Source: CAWEQO01 sp963811225
Lineage (GTDB): Bacteria; Chloroflexota; Anaerolineae; Anaerolineales; Anaerolineaceae
Assembly (NCBI GenBank): GCA_963811225.1
Contig: CAWEQO010000002.1
Coordinates: 62,001 to 126,000, forward strand
Direction of reading: 5' to 3'
DNA: 64,000 bases
Position 1 is the stretch's first letter, and each line of letters opens with the position of its first letter. A model generated the notes under the pieces. The model made no database searches, was not told where the DNA came from, and saw only the letters and a list, made by a program, of their open reading frames with translations. A program made the position numbers and the translations under genes. Below, one piece after another: positions 51,658 to 61,251 of this stretch.

Positions 51658-54135
51658 CTAACGACCGGCTGCGGTGAGGATGCGGATGGAGGCGAAGGCC
51701 CCGGGCATGAGCAGGCGCACGGAGCCGTCTCGCACGTCGAGGGGCAGTAAATCGCGCTCGCGGGCGTCACACAGGGTAGCGGCGCGCAGGCTGTGATGGG
51801 GGCAAGTCAGCCGCACGGCTTGGCCTTGCATGCCGGGAGCGTACAACCGCACGATGATGCCCTCGCCGCGTGAGGCGGGCTTGACGGCCTGCACCTGCAC
51901 GCTCTCCGGCTCCACCGCCGCCACCAGGAGCGCCAGCCGGGCGTACTCGCGGCTCTGACCGGCGCTGAGCAGGTGGTTGGCCTGCCAGTCGCCCTGTCGT
52001 GTCAGCAATAAGTTGTAGCGGGCAGTGTGATCGGCGCGCTCGTGGCCCTTGACCGGCATGCCAGGAAACGGGAACAGGCCCAGGAAACGCTCCTGGGTGG
52101 CGTTGCGGTGACTGACCAGCTCCAGCGCCCCGGCGTCCGTGCCTTCGGCGCACAAGGCTGCGGCGCTCATCATACCGGGCATCACGGCCAACCCTCTTTG
52201 ACCGGCTGTGACGTGCACGAAGCTCTGCACCGGCCAGAAGGTGGGCTTGTAACGCCGTGACCAGGGCCTCTCGATCACGCCGCCCGGCTCATCCATCGTC
52301 AGCGAGGTAGCTTGCAGGCCGGTCGCGAAGCGTACGGTGACGGTACGGCCTGCCGCGGCCCGGCCATCGACCTCCAGGCCGATGATCGGGGAGTCGCAGC
52401 GGAAGGTCCAGCGGCGGGTGAAATCGTGGCCATCCAGCCGCAGGGTGCAGCCGACTTCCAGGGCCCCGTCCAATTCACGCGCTTCCAATCGGGCCTGGCG
52501 CTGCGAGGCGCGCTCCACCAGGCGCAGCATTCCGCCGGGGAACTCGTTGCCCATGCGCCACAGCCCGCCCCAGTCGGCATAGACCGCCAGGTCGCCGGAG
52601 GGGCCTTCCAGTAGGGTCTCGCCGCCGGTTGGGTCCCAGGCACGGGTGAGGCAGCCGCCCAGTTTGGCCGACAGTTCCAGGGCGTAATGGGGCGTCTCTA
52701 CCTTAATAACGCCGTCTTTCTGGCTCCATTCGGGCAGATCGGCGCGGCCGCCGTCGTAGCTGCTGGATGTGGCCGCGTGCACCGAGAGCGGTCCGCCGGG
52801 GGCGGTCACGAGCGGCTCAAGGCGCTGGATGACCTGCCGGACCTTGTCCAGGCTCGACTGCAGCCAGGGAGTCTGCTCTGCGTCGACGACGTGGTCGGTG
52901 GCGGTGCCGGTGACGAAGTCATGGTGGTTGGAGGAAGCCGCCTTCCACCAGGGATCGGCCAGCTCACCCAGGGCCGCGCCGCGCGCCACGGCATTGCTCG
53001 ACAACAGCGCCAGGGTCTCGGCCTGCTGCAGGGCGGAGGAGAGGTCGCGGCAGGCGCGCTTGAGGCTGGGCCGCGAGCTGTAGAAGCCGGTCCAGTAAGG
53101 GTTGGGGTCCACCTCTACCACAGGCAGCTGATCGCGGTAGTAGCTGACAAATTCGAGGTAGTCGTCGATCCCGGCGTTGACGGCCCAGATGCCGGTCTGC
53201 TCGTAGCGCTCTTGATTGTAGCGGTCGAGCAGGGGGACCAGGTCGGGGATGGGCGCGACGAAGTCGAAGCCGATGGGGCAAAACAGGTAGGGGGTGTGGC
53301 TGAGCGGCATGAGCTGATGGGCGAAGCGCTCGATGTTGTGGGCGATGTGGCGCGGGGTGCGCAGCGGAATGGCCGAGGGGAAGATGTAGACCCGGCTGAT
53401 GCCCAGGTGCGCCAGCAGGTCGCCGTGACCGTAGGTGAAGGCGTTCCAGTGAGCCAGCACCTCGCCGCCGCTGCCGTCCTTCCAGATAAAGTCGAGCGAG
53501 CCGTGCTCTTTGGATAGGCGCTCGGCAGAGGAACCGTGCCAGGGAAAGCGACGCTTGGGGTCGGATTCGCAGCCAAAGAAGTACATCCCGTCGATGCGGG
53601 TGATGGCGGTGCGGTCGAAGCCGGCCGCGTTGAGCAGCGAGGGCAGGGCGTGGGTGCAGCCGAAGCTGTCGGGGAAGTAGGCCACCGTGGGCTCGGGCAC
53701 CATCCCGTTCTCGCGCAGCCACTCTTGCCCGAGCAGGAAGTCGCGCAGCAGCGCCTCGGGGCTGGGGATGAGCGTGTCGGCGGTGGTCACACCGCTGCTG
53801 GTCAGGCGCAAGCGGCCCTGGTTGACCAGCAGGCGCAGGTTCTCCTGCTGCTCGGGGCGGTTCTCCCAGTACATTCGCAGGAAGAACACACACTCCAGCG
53901 AGTACACCCGGCGCGGGTCACGCATCAACTGCTGCACAGCCAGGTCGAGGTTGCGCTGGACGAAGCGCCGGTAGTACTCCTCAGAGGTGTAGATCCAGTC
54001 GGGATCCCAGTGGCTGCTCTCGGCAAAGAGAATCACGTGTGAGGCGTCGTAGGGAATCTCCAGCTTGCGGCGCAGGGCTCGCTCGCCGCTTTGCACAGAG
54101 GGGTGTCGCGGGCTGGGAACGGTTTTTTGATCCAT
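51658..54135 (-). CDS. GH38-family alpha-mannosidase-like protein
   Basis: 825 residues. The N-terminal catalytic domain begins ESSHWDPDW (zinc ligands His42 and Asp44), followed by PDSFGCTHALPSLL containing the likely nucleophile Asp region, and HHDFVTGTATDHVV with another zinc ligand. The C-terminal half is the beta-sandwich typical of GH38. No signal peptide, so cytoplasmic. It would remove alpha-mannosyl residues; linkage not predictable. GH38 members are usually 800-1000 residues. Confidence 0.85.
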   Translation of the reverse strand: MDQKTVPSPRHPSVQSGERALRRKLEIPYDASHVILFAESSHWDPDWIYTSEEYYRRFVQRNLDLAVQQLMRDPRRVYSLECVFFLRMYWENRPEQQENLRLLVNQGRLRLTSSGVTTADTLIPSPEALLRDFLLGQEWLRENGMVPEPTVAYFPDSFGCTHALPSLLNAAGFDRTAITRIDGMYFFGCESDPKRRFPWHGSSAERLSKEHGSLDFIWKDGSGGEVLAHWNAFTYGHGDLLAHLGISRVYIFPSAIPLRTPRHIAHNIERFAHQLMPLSHTPYLFCPIGFDFVAPIPDLVPLLDRYNQERYEQTGIWAVNAGIDDYLEFVSYYRDQLPVVEVDPNPYWTGFYSSRPSLKRACRDLSSALQQAETLALLSSNAVARGAALGELADPWWKAASSNHHDFVTGTATDHVVDAEQTPWLQSSLDKVRQVIQRLEPLVTAPGGPLSVHAATSSSYDGGRADLPEWSQKDGVIKVETPHYALELSAKLGGCLTRAWDPTGGETLLEGPSGDLAVYADWGGLWRMGNEFPGGMLRLVERASQRQARLEARELDGALEVGCTLRLDGHDFTRRWTFRCDSPIIGLEVDGRAAAGRTVTVRFATGLQATSLTMDEPGGVIERPWSRRYKPTFWPVQSFVHVTAGQRGLAVMPGMMSAAALCAEGTDAGALELVSHRNATQERFLGLFPFPGMPVKGHERADHTARYNLLLTRQGDWQANHLLSAGQSREYARLALLVAAVEPESVQVQAVKPASRGEGIIVRLYAPGMQGQAVRLTCPHHSLRAATLCDARERDLLPLDVRDGSVRLLMPGAFASIRILTAAGR

Positions 54136-54232
54136 GTGTTGTTTGGGTCTTGCTGTGTATATGCGTCTAGTATACCCTGATTCGAAAGCGGGGAAAAATG
54201 AGACAGGCGAGCGCGCCCCTACCTTTTCACAG

Positions 54233-54238
54233 TATAAT
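54233..54238 (+). promoter_or_regulatory. -10 element of the YhfC-like gene
   Basis: TATAAT 33 bases before the ATG at 54271; only a weak GACGAAAGG precedes the start codon. Confidence 0.5.
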
Positions 54239-54270
54239 TCCCTCTACCGCATTTGACGAAAGGCATTCCG

Positions 54271-55440
54271 ATGAAAAAGCTTTCCCTGTTGCTGTTGGCT
54301 CTGATCCTACTGCTGATTTCGGCAGGTTGCGCCGCCGCGCCCATGGCGCAAGAATCCAGCGGCTCGTCGGTGACCGGCATCACGATCAACGAGGCCGCCG
54401 CAGGCGTCGACCATATCTTCACCGTACCGGCGCAGCCCGGCGAACAGGTGGGGGTCGATTTCCGCGGCACGCTCAATCTGGGCAGCCTGCGCTTGCAGCT
54501 GCTCGATCCGCAAGGGCAAGTGGCCTGGCAGTCCGAGCCGCAGACGGGCGACTTCCACGTGAACCAGACCATCACGCTCGAGCAGAACGGGGAGTACCAC
54601 TTGCAAATCGTGTGGGACGGCCCGGTGCAGGGGCGCTATGACCTGGTCTGGCGGCGGGGGGCGCTGGCGGCGCCGGTGATCTCGCCCATCGCCCTGGTCG
54701 ATGGCGTGGGGATGATTGCAGTCGGGATCGGCTTCGTGCTGTGGGCCATGCTTGGAAAACGGGTGTGGCGGTACGTCATACTGGGTGGGCTGTTCTGGCT
54801 GATCACAGTGGGGCTCAAGCTGGCCTTCGCCACGGGCGTCAATGCGGCCGTCTACACGAGCCTGCGAAGCAGCCTGGGGCCGGGTGTTGGCAATCTAGTC
54901 TTCTACCTGTACGTGGGCGCGCTGACCGGTGTCTTCGAGGTTGGGTTGACTTATGCGGTGCTGCGCGGCACGAAGCTGGGCAAGGTGGATTGGGCCCATG
55001 CGCTGGCTTTCGGAGCGGGCTTTGGCGCGCTCGAGGCGATCCTGCTGGGGCTCAGCCCGCTGGTGGCGGTGATCGCGGCGCTGGCCAGCCCCAGCACGCT
55101 GAGCCTGGCGGCGCTGGAGCAGCTGGCGCGCCTGAACAACTTCTTCTATGCCATCATGCCGGTGTGGGAACGTTTCTTCACCATCTGGGTGCACATCTTC
55201 TCCAACGTGCTGCTGTTCTATGCCGTGCTGACCCACCGGCCGCGCTGGTTCTGGCTGGCGTTCGGCTTCAAGACGCTGTTCGACAGCGTGGCCGCCTACG
55301 CCCAGATCTCCGGCATCACCACCCTCGGATTCTTATGGACGATCGAAGCGGTGGTGGCCGTGTTTGGGCTGCTGGGCTGGTGGGGGGTGACGAAGCTGCG
55401 GCGGATGTATGCCTTGGTGGGAATAGAAAACCGAGAATAG
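54271..55440 (+). CDS. Lipoprotein-signal protein fused to a YhfC-like intramembrane protease
   Basis: About 389 residues. Lipoprotein-type signal peptide (SAGCAAAP, lipobox Cys about residue 19), an extracytoplasmic beta domain of about 100 residues (FTVPAQPGEQVGVDF, YHLQIVWDGP), then about seven membrane helices. The helix containing AFGAGFGALEAILLGL resembles the glutamic active-site segment of YhfC-family proteases, and FYAIMPVWERFFTIWVHI has a second conserved Glu and His. The substrate is unknown. The frame can be extended 18 bases to a TTG, but ATG 54271 is preferred. Confidence 0.7.
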   Translation: MKKLSLLLLALILLLISAGCAAAPMAQESSGSSVTGITINEAAAGVDHIFTVPAQPGEQVGVDFRGTLNLGSLRLQLLDPQGQVAWQSEPQTGDFHVNQTITLEQNGEYHLQIVWDGPVQGRYDLVWRRGALAAPVISPIALVDGVGMIAVGIGFVLWAMLGKRVWRYVILGGLFWLITVGLKLAFATGVNAAVYTSLRSSLGPGVGNLVFYLYVGALTGVFEVGLTYAVLRGTKLGKVDWAHALAFGAGFGALEAILLGLSPLVAVIAALASPSTLSLAALEQLARLNNFFYAIMPVWERFFTIWVHIFSNVLLFYAVLTHRPRWFWLAFGFKTLFDSVAAYAQISGITTLGFLWTIEAVVAVFGLLGWWGVTKLRRMYALVGIENRE

Positions 55441-55502
55441 AGAGCAGTCCGTTCTAAAGACACCGGGTTTCTAGCGGTCACCCGGTGTCTTTTTCTATTC
55501 TC
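55433..55502. terminator. Bidirectional terminator, nested hairpin
   Basis: GAGAATAGA/TCTATTCTC (55433-55441, 55494-55502) outside and AAAGACACCGGGT/ACCCGGTGTCTTT (55456-55468, 55480-55492) inside. The outer arms overlap the ends of both convergent genes. Confidence 0.85.
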
Positions 55503-56445
55503 TTTCTTTCTCGCACGGCTCGAAGACCAGCTCCAAACCTTCCCGGCTGCCGATGGTGTTGGGGAAGACGGCCTGGGCATCCGTGACGATTTGGTCCATC
55601 TGGTCGTCGCTGTAGGAGGGGTCGAGGTGGAAGAGGGCCAGGCGGCCCACCTCGGCCAGTTGAGCGACCTCGCAGGCCATGGCGACCGTGGAATGGCCGA
55701 AGCCGCGCGTCGCAGGCAGCCCGGGGGTCAGGCCCTCGTAGTGGGCCTGGGTGTACTGCGAGTCATGGATCAGCAGGTCGGCGTGATGGCTGAAATCTAC
55801 CAGGGGGTGATTGGGGTCCATGGGGCCCTCGCGGTCGGTGGCATACACGATCGACCGGCCGCACCATTCGATGCGGTAGTGCATCACCTGATTGGGATGC
55901 TCACTGGAGCAGAAAGCCATCACCCGCCCGGTCTGCGGGTCTTGGGGTGTGGGGGTGTTCTGGCCGCAGCGCACGATCCCGCCCACCTCATCCCCTACCA
56001 GCAGGACGTCGCCTCCATCCATCAGGCCATAATCAATCTGAGCGTCCAGCTCCTGCAGCTGCAGCGGGAAGAGCGGCAGGGTGAGCACCTGTTCCAGCAC
56101 CTCTTGGCTGCCGGTATCGTACAGGCGCGGGCCGAAGACCGAGATATGGGCGTTTGGCAGGCGGGTGGGCGCAAAGAAGGGGAAGCCCTGGGTGTGGTCG
56201 TGGTGATAATGGCTAAAGAGCAGTGTCGGAGCGAGGGCCTTGGGGTCTTGCTGCGACTGCCGTACCAGCTCGCGGCCCAGTTGGATGATGCCTGTGCCCG
56301 CATCCAGGATCAGGGTGTAACCGTTAAAATGGACCGATATACAGGCTGTGTTCCCCCCATAGCGCAGTGTGGACTGACCGGGGGTGGGGTAGCTGCCGCG
56401 CACTCCCCAGAAGCGGACGGTCATTGGTTTTGGATTCAGCATCAT
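55495..56445 (-). CDS. MBL-fold metallohydrolase
   Basis: 316 residues with the metallo-beta-lactamase core: RFWGVRGSYPTPG, DAGTGIIQLG, zinc motif SHYHHDHTQGFPF, a further DREG metal site and GFGHSTVAMAC-type His. The N-terminal GVRGS...GGNT resembles the RNase Z/PhnP-like cluster often found next to response regulators. Substrate unknown, perhaps a cyclic phosphodiester. A second methionine at residue 8 is an alternative start. Confidence 0.85.
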   Translation of the reverse strand: MMLNPKPMTVRFWGVRGSYPTPGQSTLRYGGNTACISVHFNGYTLILDAGTGIIQLGRELVRQSQQDPKALAPTLLFSHYHHDHTQGFPFFAPTRLPNAHISVFGPRLYDTGSQEVLEQVLTLPLFPLQLQELDAQIDYGLMDGGDVLLVGDEVGGIVRCGQNTPTPQDPQTGRVMAFCSSEHPNQVMHYRIEWCGRSIVYATDREGPMDPNHPLVDFSHHADLLIHDSQYTQAHYEGLTPGLPATRGFGHSTVAMACEVAQLAEVGRLALFHLDPSYSDDQMDQIVTDAQAVFPNTIGSREGLELVFEPCEKERE

Positions 56446-56503
56446 TTAGCCATTATAGCCATTTCTGATTCTAAAATCAAAAAAATGTAACAGGCCGGCG
56501 CCG

Positions 56504-57073
56504 CTATCCGGCGGCGATCAAGCGCTCCAATTCGGCGACGGTGCGGGCCAGCTCGGCGGCCAACTGCGCCGGACCGCAGTGGGTGAAGATCTCCACCAGC
56601 GAACGGTAGTACCACAGCGTGCCGTCTCTGCCGCCGCGGAAGCGCCGCCAGATGTGGTTGCCGTACTGGCGATAATCCGCCAGGATGGTGCGGGCGTTGT
56701 GCAGCTTGTCGGCGGCGGAGATGAGCCGGACGGCGTCGGAGGCCTGCGGCAGGTGCGCCAGGTAAGCTTCTTTGCGCTCGCGCCAGGGCGGTTTGGGATT
56801 GACCTCGGTATCGCTCAACATGCTGACCATCTCGGCGATGCGCTCGCCGAAGCGCCGGGCGATCTCGACGCGGGTCTGCGCGCCGCCCTGGTCTTCGATG
56901 GCATCGTGCAGCAGGGCCGCGATGGCCTCATCCTCGCCGCCGCCGTTCTCAATCACGAGACTGGTCACGGCGAGCAGGTGGGAAAGATAAGGGATCTCGG
57001 TCTGCTTGCGGACCTGGGTCGCGTGCAGCCGGGCAGCGTATACCAAGGCATCTTCAAATCGGGATGTAAGCAT
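56504..57073 (-). CDS. HD-domain phosphohydrolase (RelA/SpoT hydrolase-like)
   Basis: 189 residues from ATG 57073, preceded by AGGAGG. HD motif LLHDAIEDQGG with upstream His in YLSHLLAV and RLISAADKLHNARTI, the arrangement of SpoT-like hydrolases and single-domain Mesh1. It may hydrolyse (p)ppGpp or another nucleotide; the synthetase part is absent. Divergent from rpsB. Confidence 0.82.
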   Translation of the reverse strand: MLTSRFEDALVYAARLHATQVRKQTEIPYLSHLLAVTSLVIENGGGEDEAIAALLHDAIEDQGGAQTRVEIARRFGERIAEMVSMLSDTEVNPKPPWRERKEAYLAHLPQASDAVRLISAADKLHNARTILADYRQYGNHIWRRFRGGRDGTLWYYRSLVEIFTHCGPAQLAAELARTVAELERLIAAG

Positions 57074-57249
57074 AAGCCTCCTGTAAAATGCGACCACCAA
57101 GAATCAGCGAGGATCACGAACGGAACGTTCACTCCTGTAACGATCCCTTCTGCGTTAACAAAGTCTGTAAAAACAATCGTTCCTTCGTGGCTGCTCCTTT
57201 TATTGTACAGTCAATCGTCAGAATCTCCTGTTCGTATAGTGATTCAAAC

Positions 57250-57279
57250 TGGACAGATTTTCTCATCTTGTGATATACT
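57250..57279 (+). promoter_or_regulatory. rpsB promoter
   Basis: TGGACA (57250-57255) and TATACT (57274-57279) with 18-bp spacing, about 120 bp upstream of the rpsB start. This gene-free gap (57074-57405) holds this promoter and the leader structure. Confidence 0.65.
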
Positions 57280-57318
57280 TGGGCCGCTCACGCCGTAATT
57301 ACCACACACGCTTCTCGA

Positions 57319-57360
57319 CCAGTCTTGGCGTGCTCCGGACCAACCGGAGTGAAGGACTGG
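57319..57360 (+). promoter_or_regulatory. Structured rpsB leader
   Basis: Two nested stems, CCAGTC/GACTGG (57319-57324, 57355-57360) and CTCCGG/CCGGAG (57333-57338, 57344-57349), form a compact hairpin in the 5' UTR. An S2-binding autoregulatory site is the natural guess, but the sequence does not prove it. Confidence 0.5.
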
Positions 57361-57405
57361 GATGAAGGAAGCGGAGGACTAAAACGCAAAGGAGTTTAAC
57401 AACAA

Positions 57406-58305
57406 ATGGCAACCGTAATTTCCATGAAAGCTTTGTTGGAAAGTGGTGTGCATTTTGGGCACCGCACCAATAAGTGGAACCCGAGGATGAAGCCATTCAT
57501 CTTCACTGAACGAAACGGGATCCACATTATCGATTTGCAGCAGACTGCAAAAACTCTCACCAGTACCTACAACGTAGTACGTGACACTGTCGCCAACGGC
57601 GGCACGGTTCTGTTCGTCGGAACCAAGCGCCAGGCGCAGGAAACCATCCGGGACGAGGCGACTCGCGCCGGAATGCCGTACGTTACTGAACGCTGGCTGG
57701 GCGGCACCTTGACCAACTGGACCACCATCCAACAGCGTATTCAAGAACTCGAACGTCTGGAGCGCTTGCGCGACAGTGGCGAGATCAACCGCCTGACCAA
57801 AAAAGAAGGCTTGATGATCGAGCGCGAGATCAACCGCCTCGAGACCCGCCTGAGCGGCCTGCGCAACATGCGCCGCCTTCCCGATTTGATCTTTATCGTC
57901 GACATTGGGCGTGAAGACACCGCCGTCCACGAAGCCAACCTCAAGGATATCCCCGTGCTGGCTCTGGTCGACACCAACTGCGACCCCAGCGGCATCGACT
58001 ACATCATCCCCTCCAACGACGACGCCATCCGCGCCATCAAGCTGCTGGTCGGCAAGATCGCCGATGCAGTGCTCGAAGGCAAGGCCATGCGCAAGGAAGA
58101 GAATGAAGCTGAAGAAGCTGCCGCTGCCGCCGGCCCCGCTCGCCCGCCTGCCCCTGCCCGCCCGCGCCTCGAAACGGAAGATGAACTCGAGGACGAGGAT
58201 CTTTTGGGTGAGGCCACCCTGGCCAAGCTAGGCCACCAGGACGAAGAAGACGAGACGGCTGAAGACGAGACGGCCGAAGACGAGACTGAAAAAGACGAAG
58301 AGTAA
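57406..58305 (+). CDS. rpsB: 30S ribosomal protein S2
   Basis: 299 residues; SGVHFGHRTNKWNPRMKPFIF, ERWLGGTLTNW and PVLALVDTNCDP are typical S2. The core ends near residue 230; the remaining 70 residues form a highly acidic Glu/Asp tail with repeated DETAE units, longer than in most bacteria. First of the rpsB-tsf-pyrH group. Confidence 0.96.
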   Translation: MATVISMKALLESGVHFGHRTNKWNPRMKPFIFTERNGIHIIDLQQTAKTLTSTYNVVRDTVANGGTVLFVGTKRQAQETIRDEATRAGMPYVTERWLGGTLTNWTTIQQRIQELERLERLRDSGEINRLTKKEGLMIEREINRLETRLSGLRNMRRLPDLIFIVDIGREDTAVHEANLKDIPVLALVDTNCDPSGIDYIIPSNDDAIRAIKLLVGKIADAVLEGKAMRKEENEAEEAAAAAGPARPPAPARPRLETEDELEDEDLLGEATLAKLGHQDEEDETAEDETAEDETEKDEE

Positions 58306-58353
58306 AACCGGTCGTTTCGACCAGATGATCCGAATTCTTGAAGGGAATTATCA

Positions 58354-58962
58354 ATGGCAATTACAACCGACATGATCAAACAATTGCGCGAAAGCACCGG
58401 CGCAGGCATCCTTGACTGCCGCAAGGCGCTTGAGCAGGCCGACGGCGATCTGCAGAAAGCGCTCGAGTTCTTGCGCGAGAAGGGTCTCGCCACCGCAGCC
58501 AAGCGCGCCGGTCGCCGGGCCTCGGAAGGCGTCGTAGAACTGTACTCGCACGGCAACGGCCGCGTGGGCGTGATGGTGGAAGTCAACAGCGAGACCGATT
58601 TCGTCGGCCGCTCGGACTTCTTCCGCACCCTGGCCCACGAGATCGCCCTGCAAATTGCAGCCGCCGCACCGCTCTACATCTCCGATGAAGACATCCCGAC
58701 CAACGTGCTCGAGGCCGAGGAGCGCATCGCAACCGCCAAGGCGCGCGACGAGGGCAAGCCCGACAACATCGTCCCCCGCATCGTCGAGGGCTCGCTGAAG
58801 AAGTACAAGGACGAATTTGTGCTGCTGCGCCAGCCCTACATCCGGGATGAGTCGATCACCATCCAGGAGCTGCTCAACCAGAATATCGCCGCACTCGGTG
58901 AGAACGTCGTCATCCGGCGTTTCGAACGTTGGGCGTTAGGTGAAAGCACCGCAGAAGAGTAA
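58354..58962 (+). CDS. tsf: Elongation factor Ts
   Basis: 202 residues, the short form with one core subdomain. N-terminal UBA-like helices KQLRESTGAGILDCRKALEQ and the EF-Tu interaction core VNSETDFVGR are conserved. AAGGG precedes the ATG. It recycles EF-Tu-GDP. A clear terminator follows. Confidence 0.95.
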   Translation: MAITTDMIKQLRESTGAGILDCRKALEQADGDLQKALEFLREKGLATAAKRAGRRASEGVVELYSHGNGRVGVMVEVNSETDFVGRSDFFRTLAHEIALQIAAAAPLYISDEDIPTNVLEAEERIATAKARDEGKPDNIVPRIVEGSLKKYKDEFVLLRQPYIRDESITIQELLNQNIAALGENVVIRRFERWALGESTAEE

Positions 58963-58969
58963 ACACCCA

Positions 58970-58997
58970 AGGCCAACCATCCGGTTGGCCTTTTTTC
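58970..58997 (+). terminator. Terminator after tsf
   Basis: AAGGCCAACC/GGTTGGCCTT (58970-58979, 58984-58993) with an ATCC loop and T-tract. Confidence 0.9.
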
Positions 58998-59139
58998 TAC
59001 ACGTTGGACCTCATCTGTGCGCAGCCCCCTTTGCCACTGTATCGAGAGGGGGAAGAGCCTGGAACCGGAAGCTCCCCTCACGATGGAGTCAAGAGGGGGC
59101 TGCGCTCGGGTGAGCCCTGAAGAACGAAATGGAGAGGGC

Positions 59140-59856
59140 ATGCAAGAACTGAAATACCATCGTATCTTGTTGAAACTGGGCGGAGAGGCGCTCTCGGGTC
59201 AGAAGGGATTTGGCATCAACCCCCAGCGCGCCCTGGAGATTGCCAAGCGCGTCAAAGACGTGCGTGAAATGGGCGTCGATGTGGCGATTGTGATCGGCGG
59301 CGGCAACATGTGGCGCGGCCGAGAGGGCCTGGAGCTGGGCATGGACCGGGCTACCGCCGACTACATGGGCATGCTGGCGACGGTGATGAACGCCCTGGCG
59401 CTGATGGACTCGCTGGAGAGCATCGGCGTGATCACCCGGGTGCAGACCGCCATCGAGATGCGTTCGGTGGCCGAGCCGTACATCCGGCGGCGCGCCATCC
59501 GCCACCTGGAGAAGGGCCGCGTGGTCATCTTCTCGGGCGGCACCGGCAACCCCTACTTCTCAACCGACACGGCCGCGGCGCTGCGCGCCATGGAGATTGA
59601 CGCCGACGTGCTGATCAAGGCCACCAAGGTCGACGGCGTCTACGACAGCGACCCGGCTACGAACCCCGGGGCGGTGCGCTTCGACACCCTGACCTACATC
59701 GATACGCTCAACCGGCGCTTACAAGTCATGGACAGCACCGCCATCTCGCTGGCCATGGAGAACAAGCTGCCGATCCTGGTGCTGAACCTGTGGGACGAAG
59801 CTGCCCTGCCGAAAGCCCTGCTGGGCGAGCCGGTCGGCACGCTGGTGATGGGATAA
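59140..59856 (+). CDS. pyrH: UMP kinase
   Basis: Phosphorylates UMP to UDP. 238 residues from ATG 59140 (GGAGAGGG upstream). ILLKLGGEALSG, IVIGGGNMWRG, RRRAIRHLEKGRVVIFSGGTGNPYFSTD and KATKVDGVYDSDP are characteristic of bacterial PyrH. Separated from tsf by a terminator and about 140 bp, so it probably has its own promoter as well. Confidence 0.95.
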   Translation: MQELKYHRILLKLGGEALSGQKGFGINPQRALEIAKRVKDVREMGVDVAIVIGGGNMWRGREGLELGMDRATADYMGMLATVMNALALMDSLESIGVITRVQTAIEMRSVAEPYIRRRAIRHLEKGRVVIFSGGTGNPYFSTDTAAALRAMEIDADVLIKATKVDGVYDSDPATNPGAVRFDTLTYIDTLNRRLQVMDSTAISLAMENKLPILVLNLWDEAALPKALLGEPVGTLVMG

Positions 59857-59864
59857 TGCGCTTT

Positions 59865-59900
59865 AGAAACCGGGTTTCGGCTAGAAACCCGGTTTTTTAA
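59865..59900 (+). terminator. Terminator after pyrH
   Basis: AAACCGGGTTTC (59867-59878) with GAAACCCGGTTT (59884-59895) and a T-run. Confidence 0.88.
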
Positions 59901-59910
59901 TCTCTCTTTC

Positions 59911-61251
59911 CTACCGCACCTCAACCACCGGCGTAGCCTGCTCTTCGCCAGAGAACTGATCCAAGAGAACTGGGGCAGCGCCTGGTTTGCTCAGGTAGAC
60001 TCCCCAGCGATTCCCCTCATAAGAAGCATAGACATAACGCTCCTCGTCCAGCCATGTGACCAGGCGCACCGGCCCCTCGGTCAGCGGCGCGTGCCCGGCC
60101 CCGATTTCGCCCAGCTCCGGCGGCGCGCCCGGGGCCGTGAAGTATACAAACCGGCGTGAATCCGGCGCCCAGCCGTAGAAGCTCTGGACGTTGGTCTGGT
60201 AGCGCACGTCCTCATCCCCCACCACCGCAGCGATGTGCAGGTCGAACTGCACCTCGCTGCCCACCTGCTCGGCCTTGAGGTATGCCACCCACTCCAAATC
60301 GGGCGACAGCTCGGCTTGCCAAAGGAACGCCCCCGGCAGGCTCAGGTTCAGAACCGGGTCGCCGCCGCCGGTCGGGATCATCCAGACCGCGGCCGGCTGC
60401 GCCGGGCTGGACAGCGGATCGTGCGGCGGCACGAATACCCGCAAGTAACTGCCGTCCGCCGGCCATGCCGGGCGCACGAAATACTGCGAATTGGCGTAGG
60501 ACAGCACCTTCTGGTAGCGGAACAGCTCGCGCCGGCTGCCGCCGTCGATGTTCATCAGGTTGATGCTGTCGGGCTGCGCCACGGCGATTTGATGACCGTC
60601 CGGGGAGAAGTAGAACTTGCCGCCCTGCTTCTTGACGAGCAGCTGCTGCGGAATGCCGCTCTCGGCGTCCACCAGCCACAGATCGTTGTTCGGCAGCCGG
60701 CCCGGACCGTCATAGACCGGGCGGGTGTTGAAGGCCAGGGCGTGCCTGCCGGGGACCCATTCAAACTGATCGGGCGCTACCGCCACGGTATAAGGGTCGT
60801 CCGCCAGGGCCATGAACTCGTCGGGGGAGAAGAGCAGGCGCATCTCGGAACCGTCCGCGCGCACGGCCCACAGGCTGTAATCGCGGCTATCCTGGGCGCG
60901 CACGTAAGCGATCCACTGCCCATCGGCGGAGATGCGGGCGTCCACCACGCCACCGCCGGTGGTCAGGCTGCGGCGGCCGGCGGTGGATGTCCAGGCGTAC
61001 AGATCATGGTCCGCGCCGGTGTAGACCAACACGTGCCCGGCTGCGCCCTCCAGCGCCGGCGGCAGCGGGGTAGCGGTGGGCGCAGGGCTGGGTACGCGCG
61101 TGGCGGTTGGGATGGGCGTGTCCGTGGCCATTGCCGCGATGGTGGCGGCCGCGGCGGTCGAGATTTGCTCGGGCGAGAGGGTTGGCACCGCCGGGGTGCA
61201 GGCGGCCGGCAGCAGGAGGGTGAGGAGGAGGAATAAAGACAAACGGCGCAT
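59911..61251 (-). CDS. Beta-propeller (TolB/WD40-like) lipoprotein
   Basis: 446 residues. Signal peptide with lipobox PAAC (Cys about residue 18), a Thr/Pro/Ala linker, then repeated blades of about 45 residues (ISADGQWIAYVRAQDSRDYS, FSPDGHQIAVAQPDSINLMN, LSPDLEWVAYLKAEQ, WAPDSRRFVYF). This pattern matches PD40/TolB-like propellers. Surface-exposed; role unknown, maybe sensing or scaffolding. Convergent with pyrH. Confidence 0.78.
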   Translation of the reverse strand: MRRLSLFLLLTLLLPAACTPAVPTLSPEQISTAAAATIAAMATDTPIPTATRVPSPAPTATPLPPALEGAAGHVLVYTGADHDLYAWTSTAGRRSLTTGGGVVDARISADGQWIAYVRAQDSRDYSLWAVRADGSEMRLLFSPDEFMALADDPYTVAVAPDQFEWVPGRHALAFNTRPVYDGPGRLPNNDLWLVDAESGIPQQLLVKKQGGKFYFSPDGHQIAVAQPDSINLMNIDGGSRRELFRYQKVLSYANSQYFVRPAWPADGSYLRVFVPPHDPLSSPAQPAAVWMIPTGGGDPVLNLSLPGAFLWQAELSPDLEWVAYLKAEQVGSEVQFDLHIAAVVGDEDVRYQTNVQSFYGWAPDSRRFVYFTAPGAPPELGEIGAGHAPLTEGPVRLVTWLDEERYVYASYEGNRWGVYLSKPGAAPVLLDQFSGEEQATPVVEVR

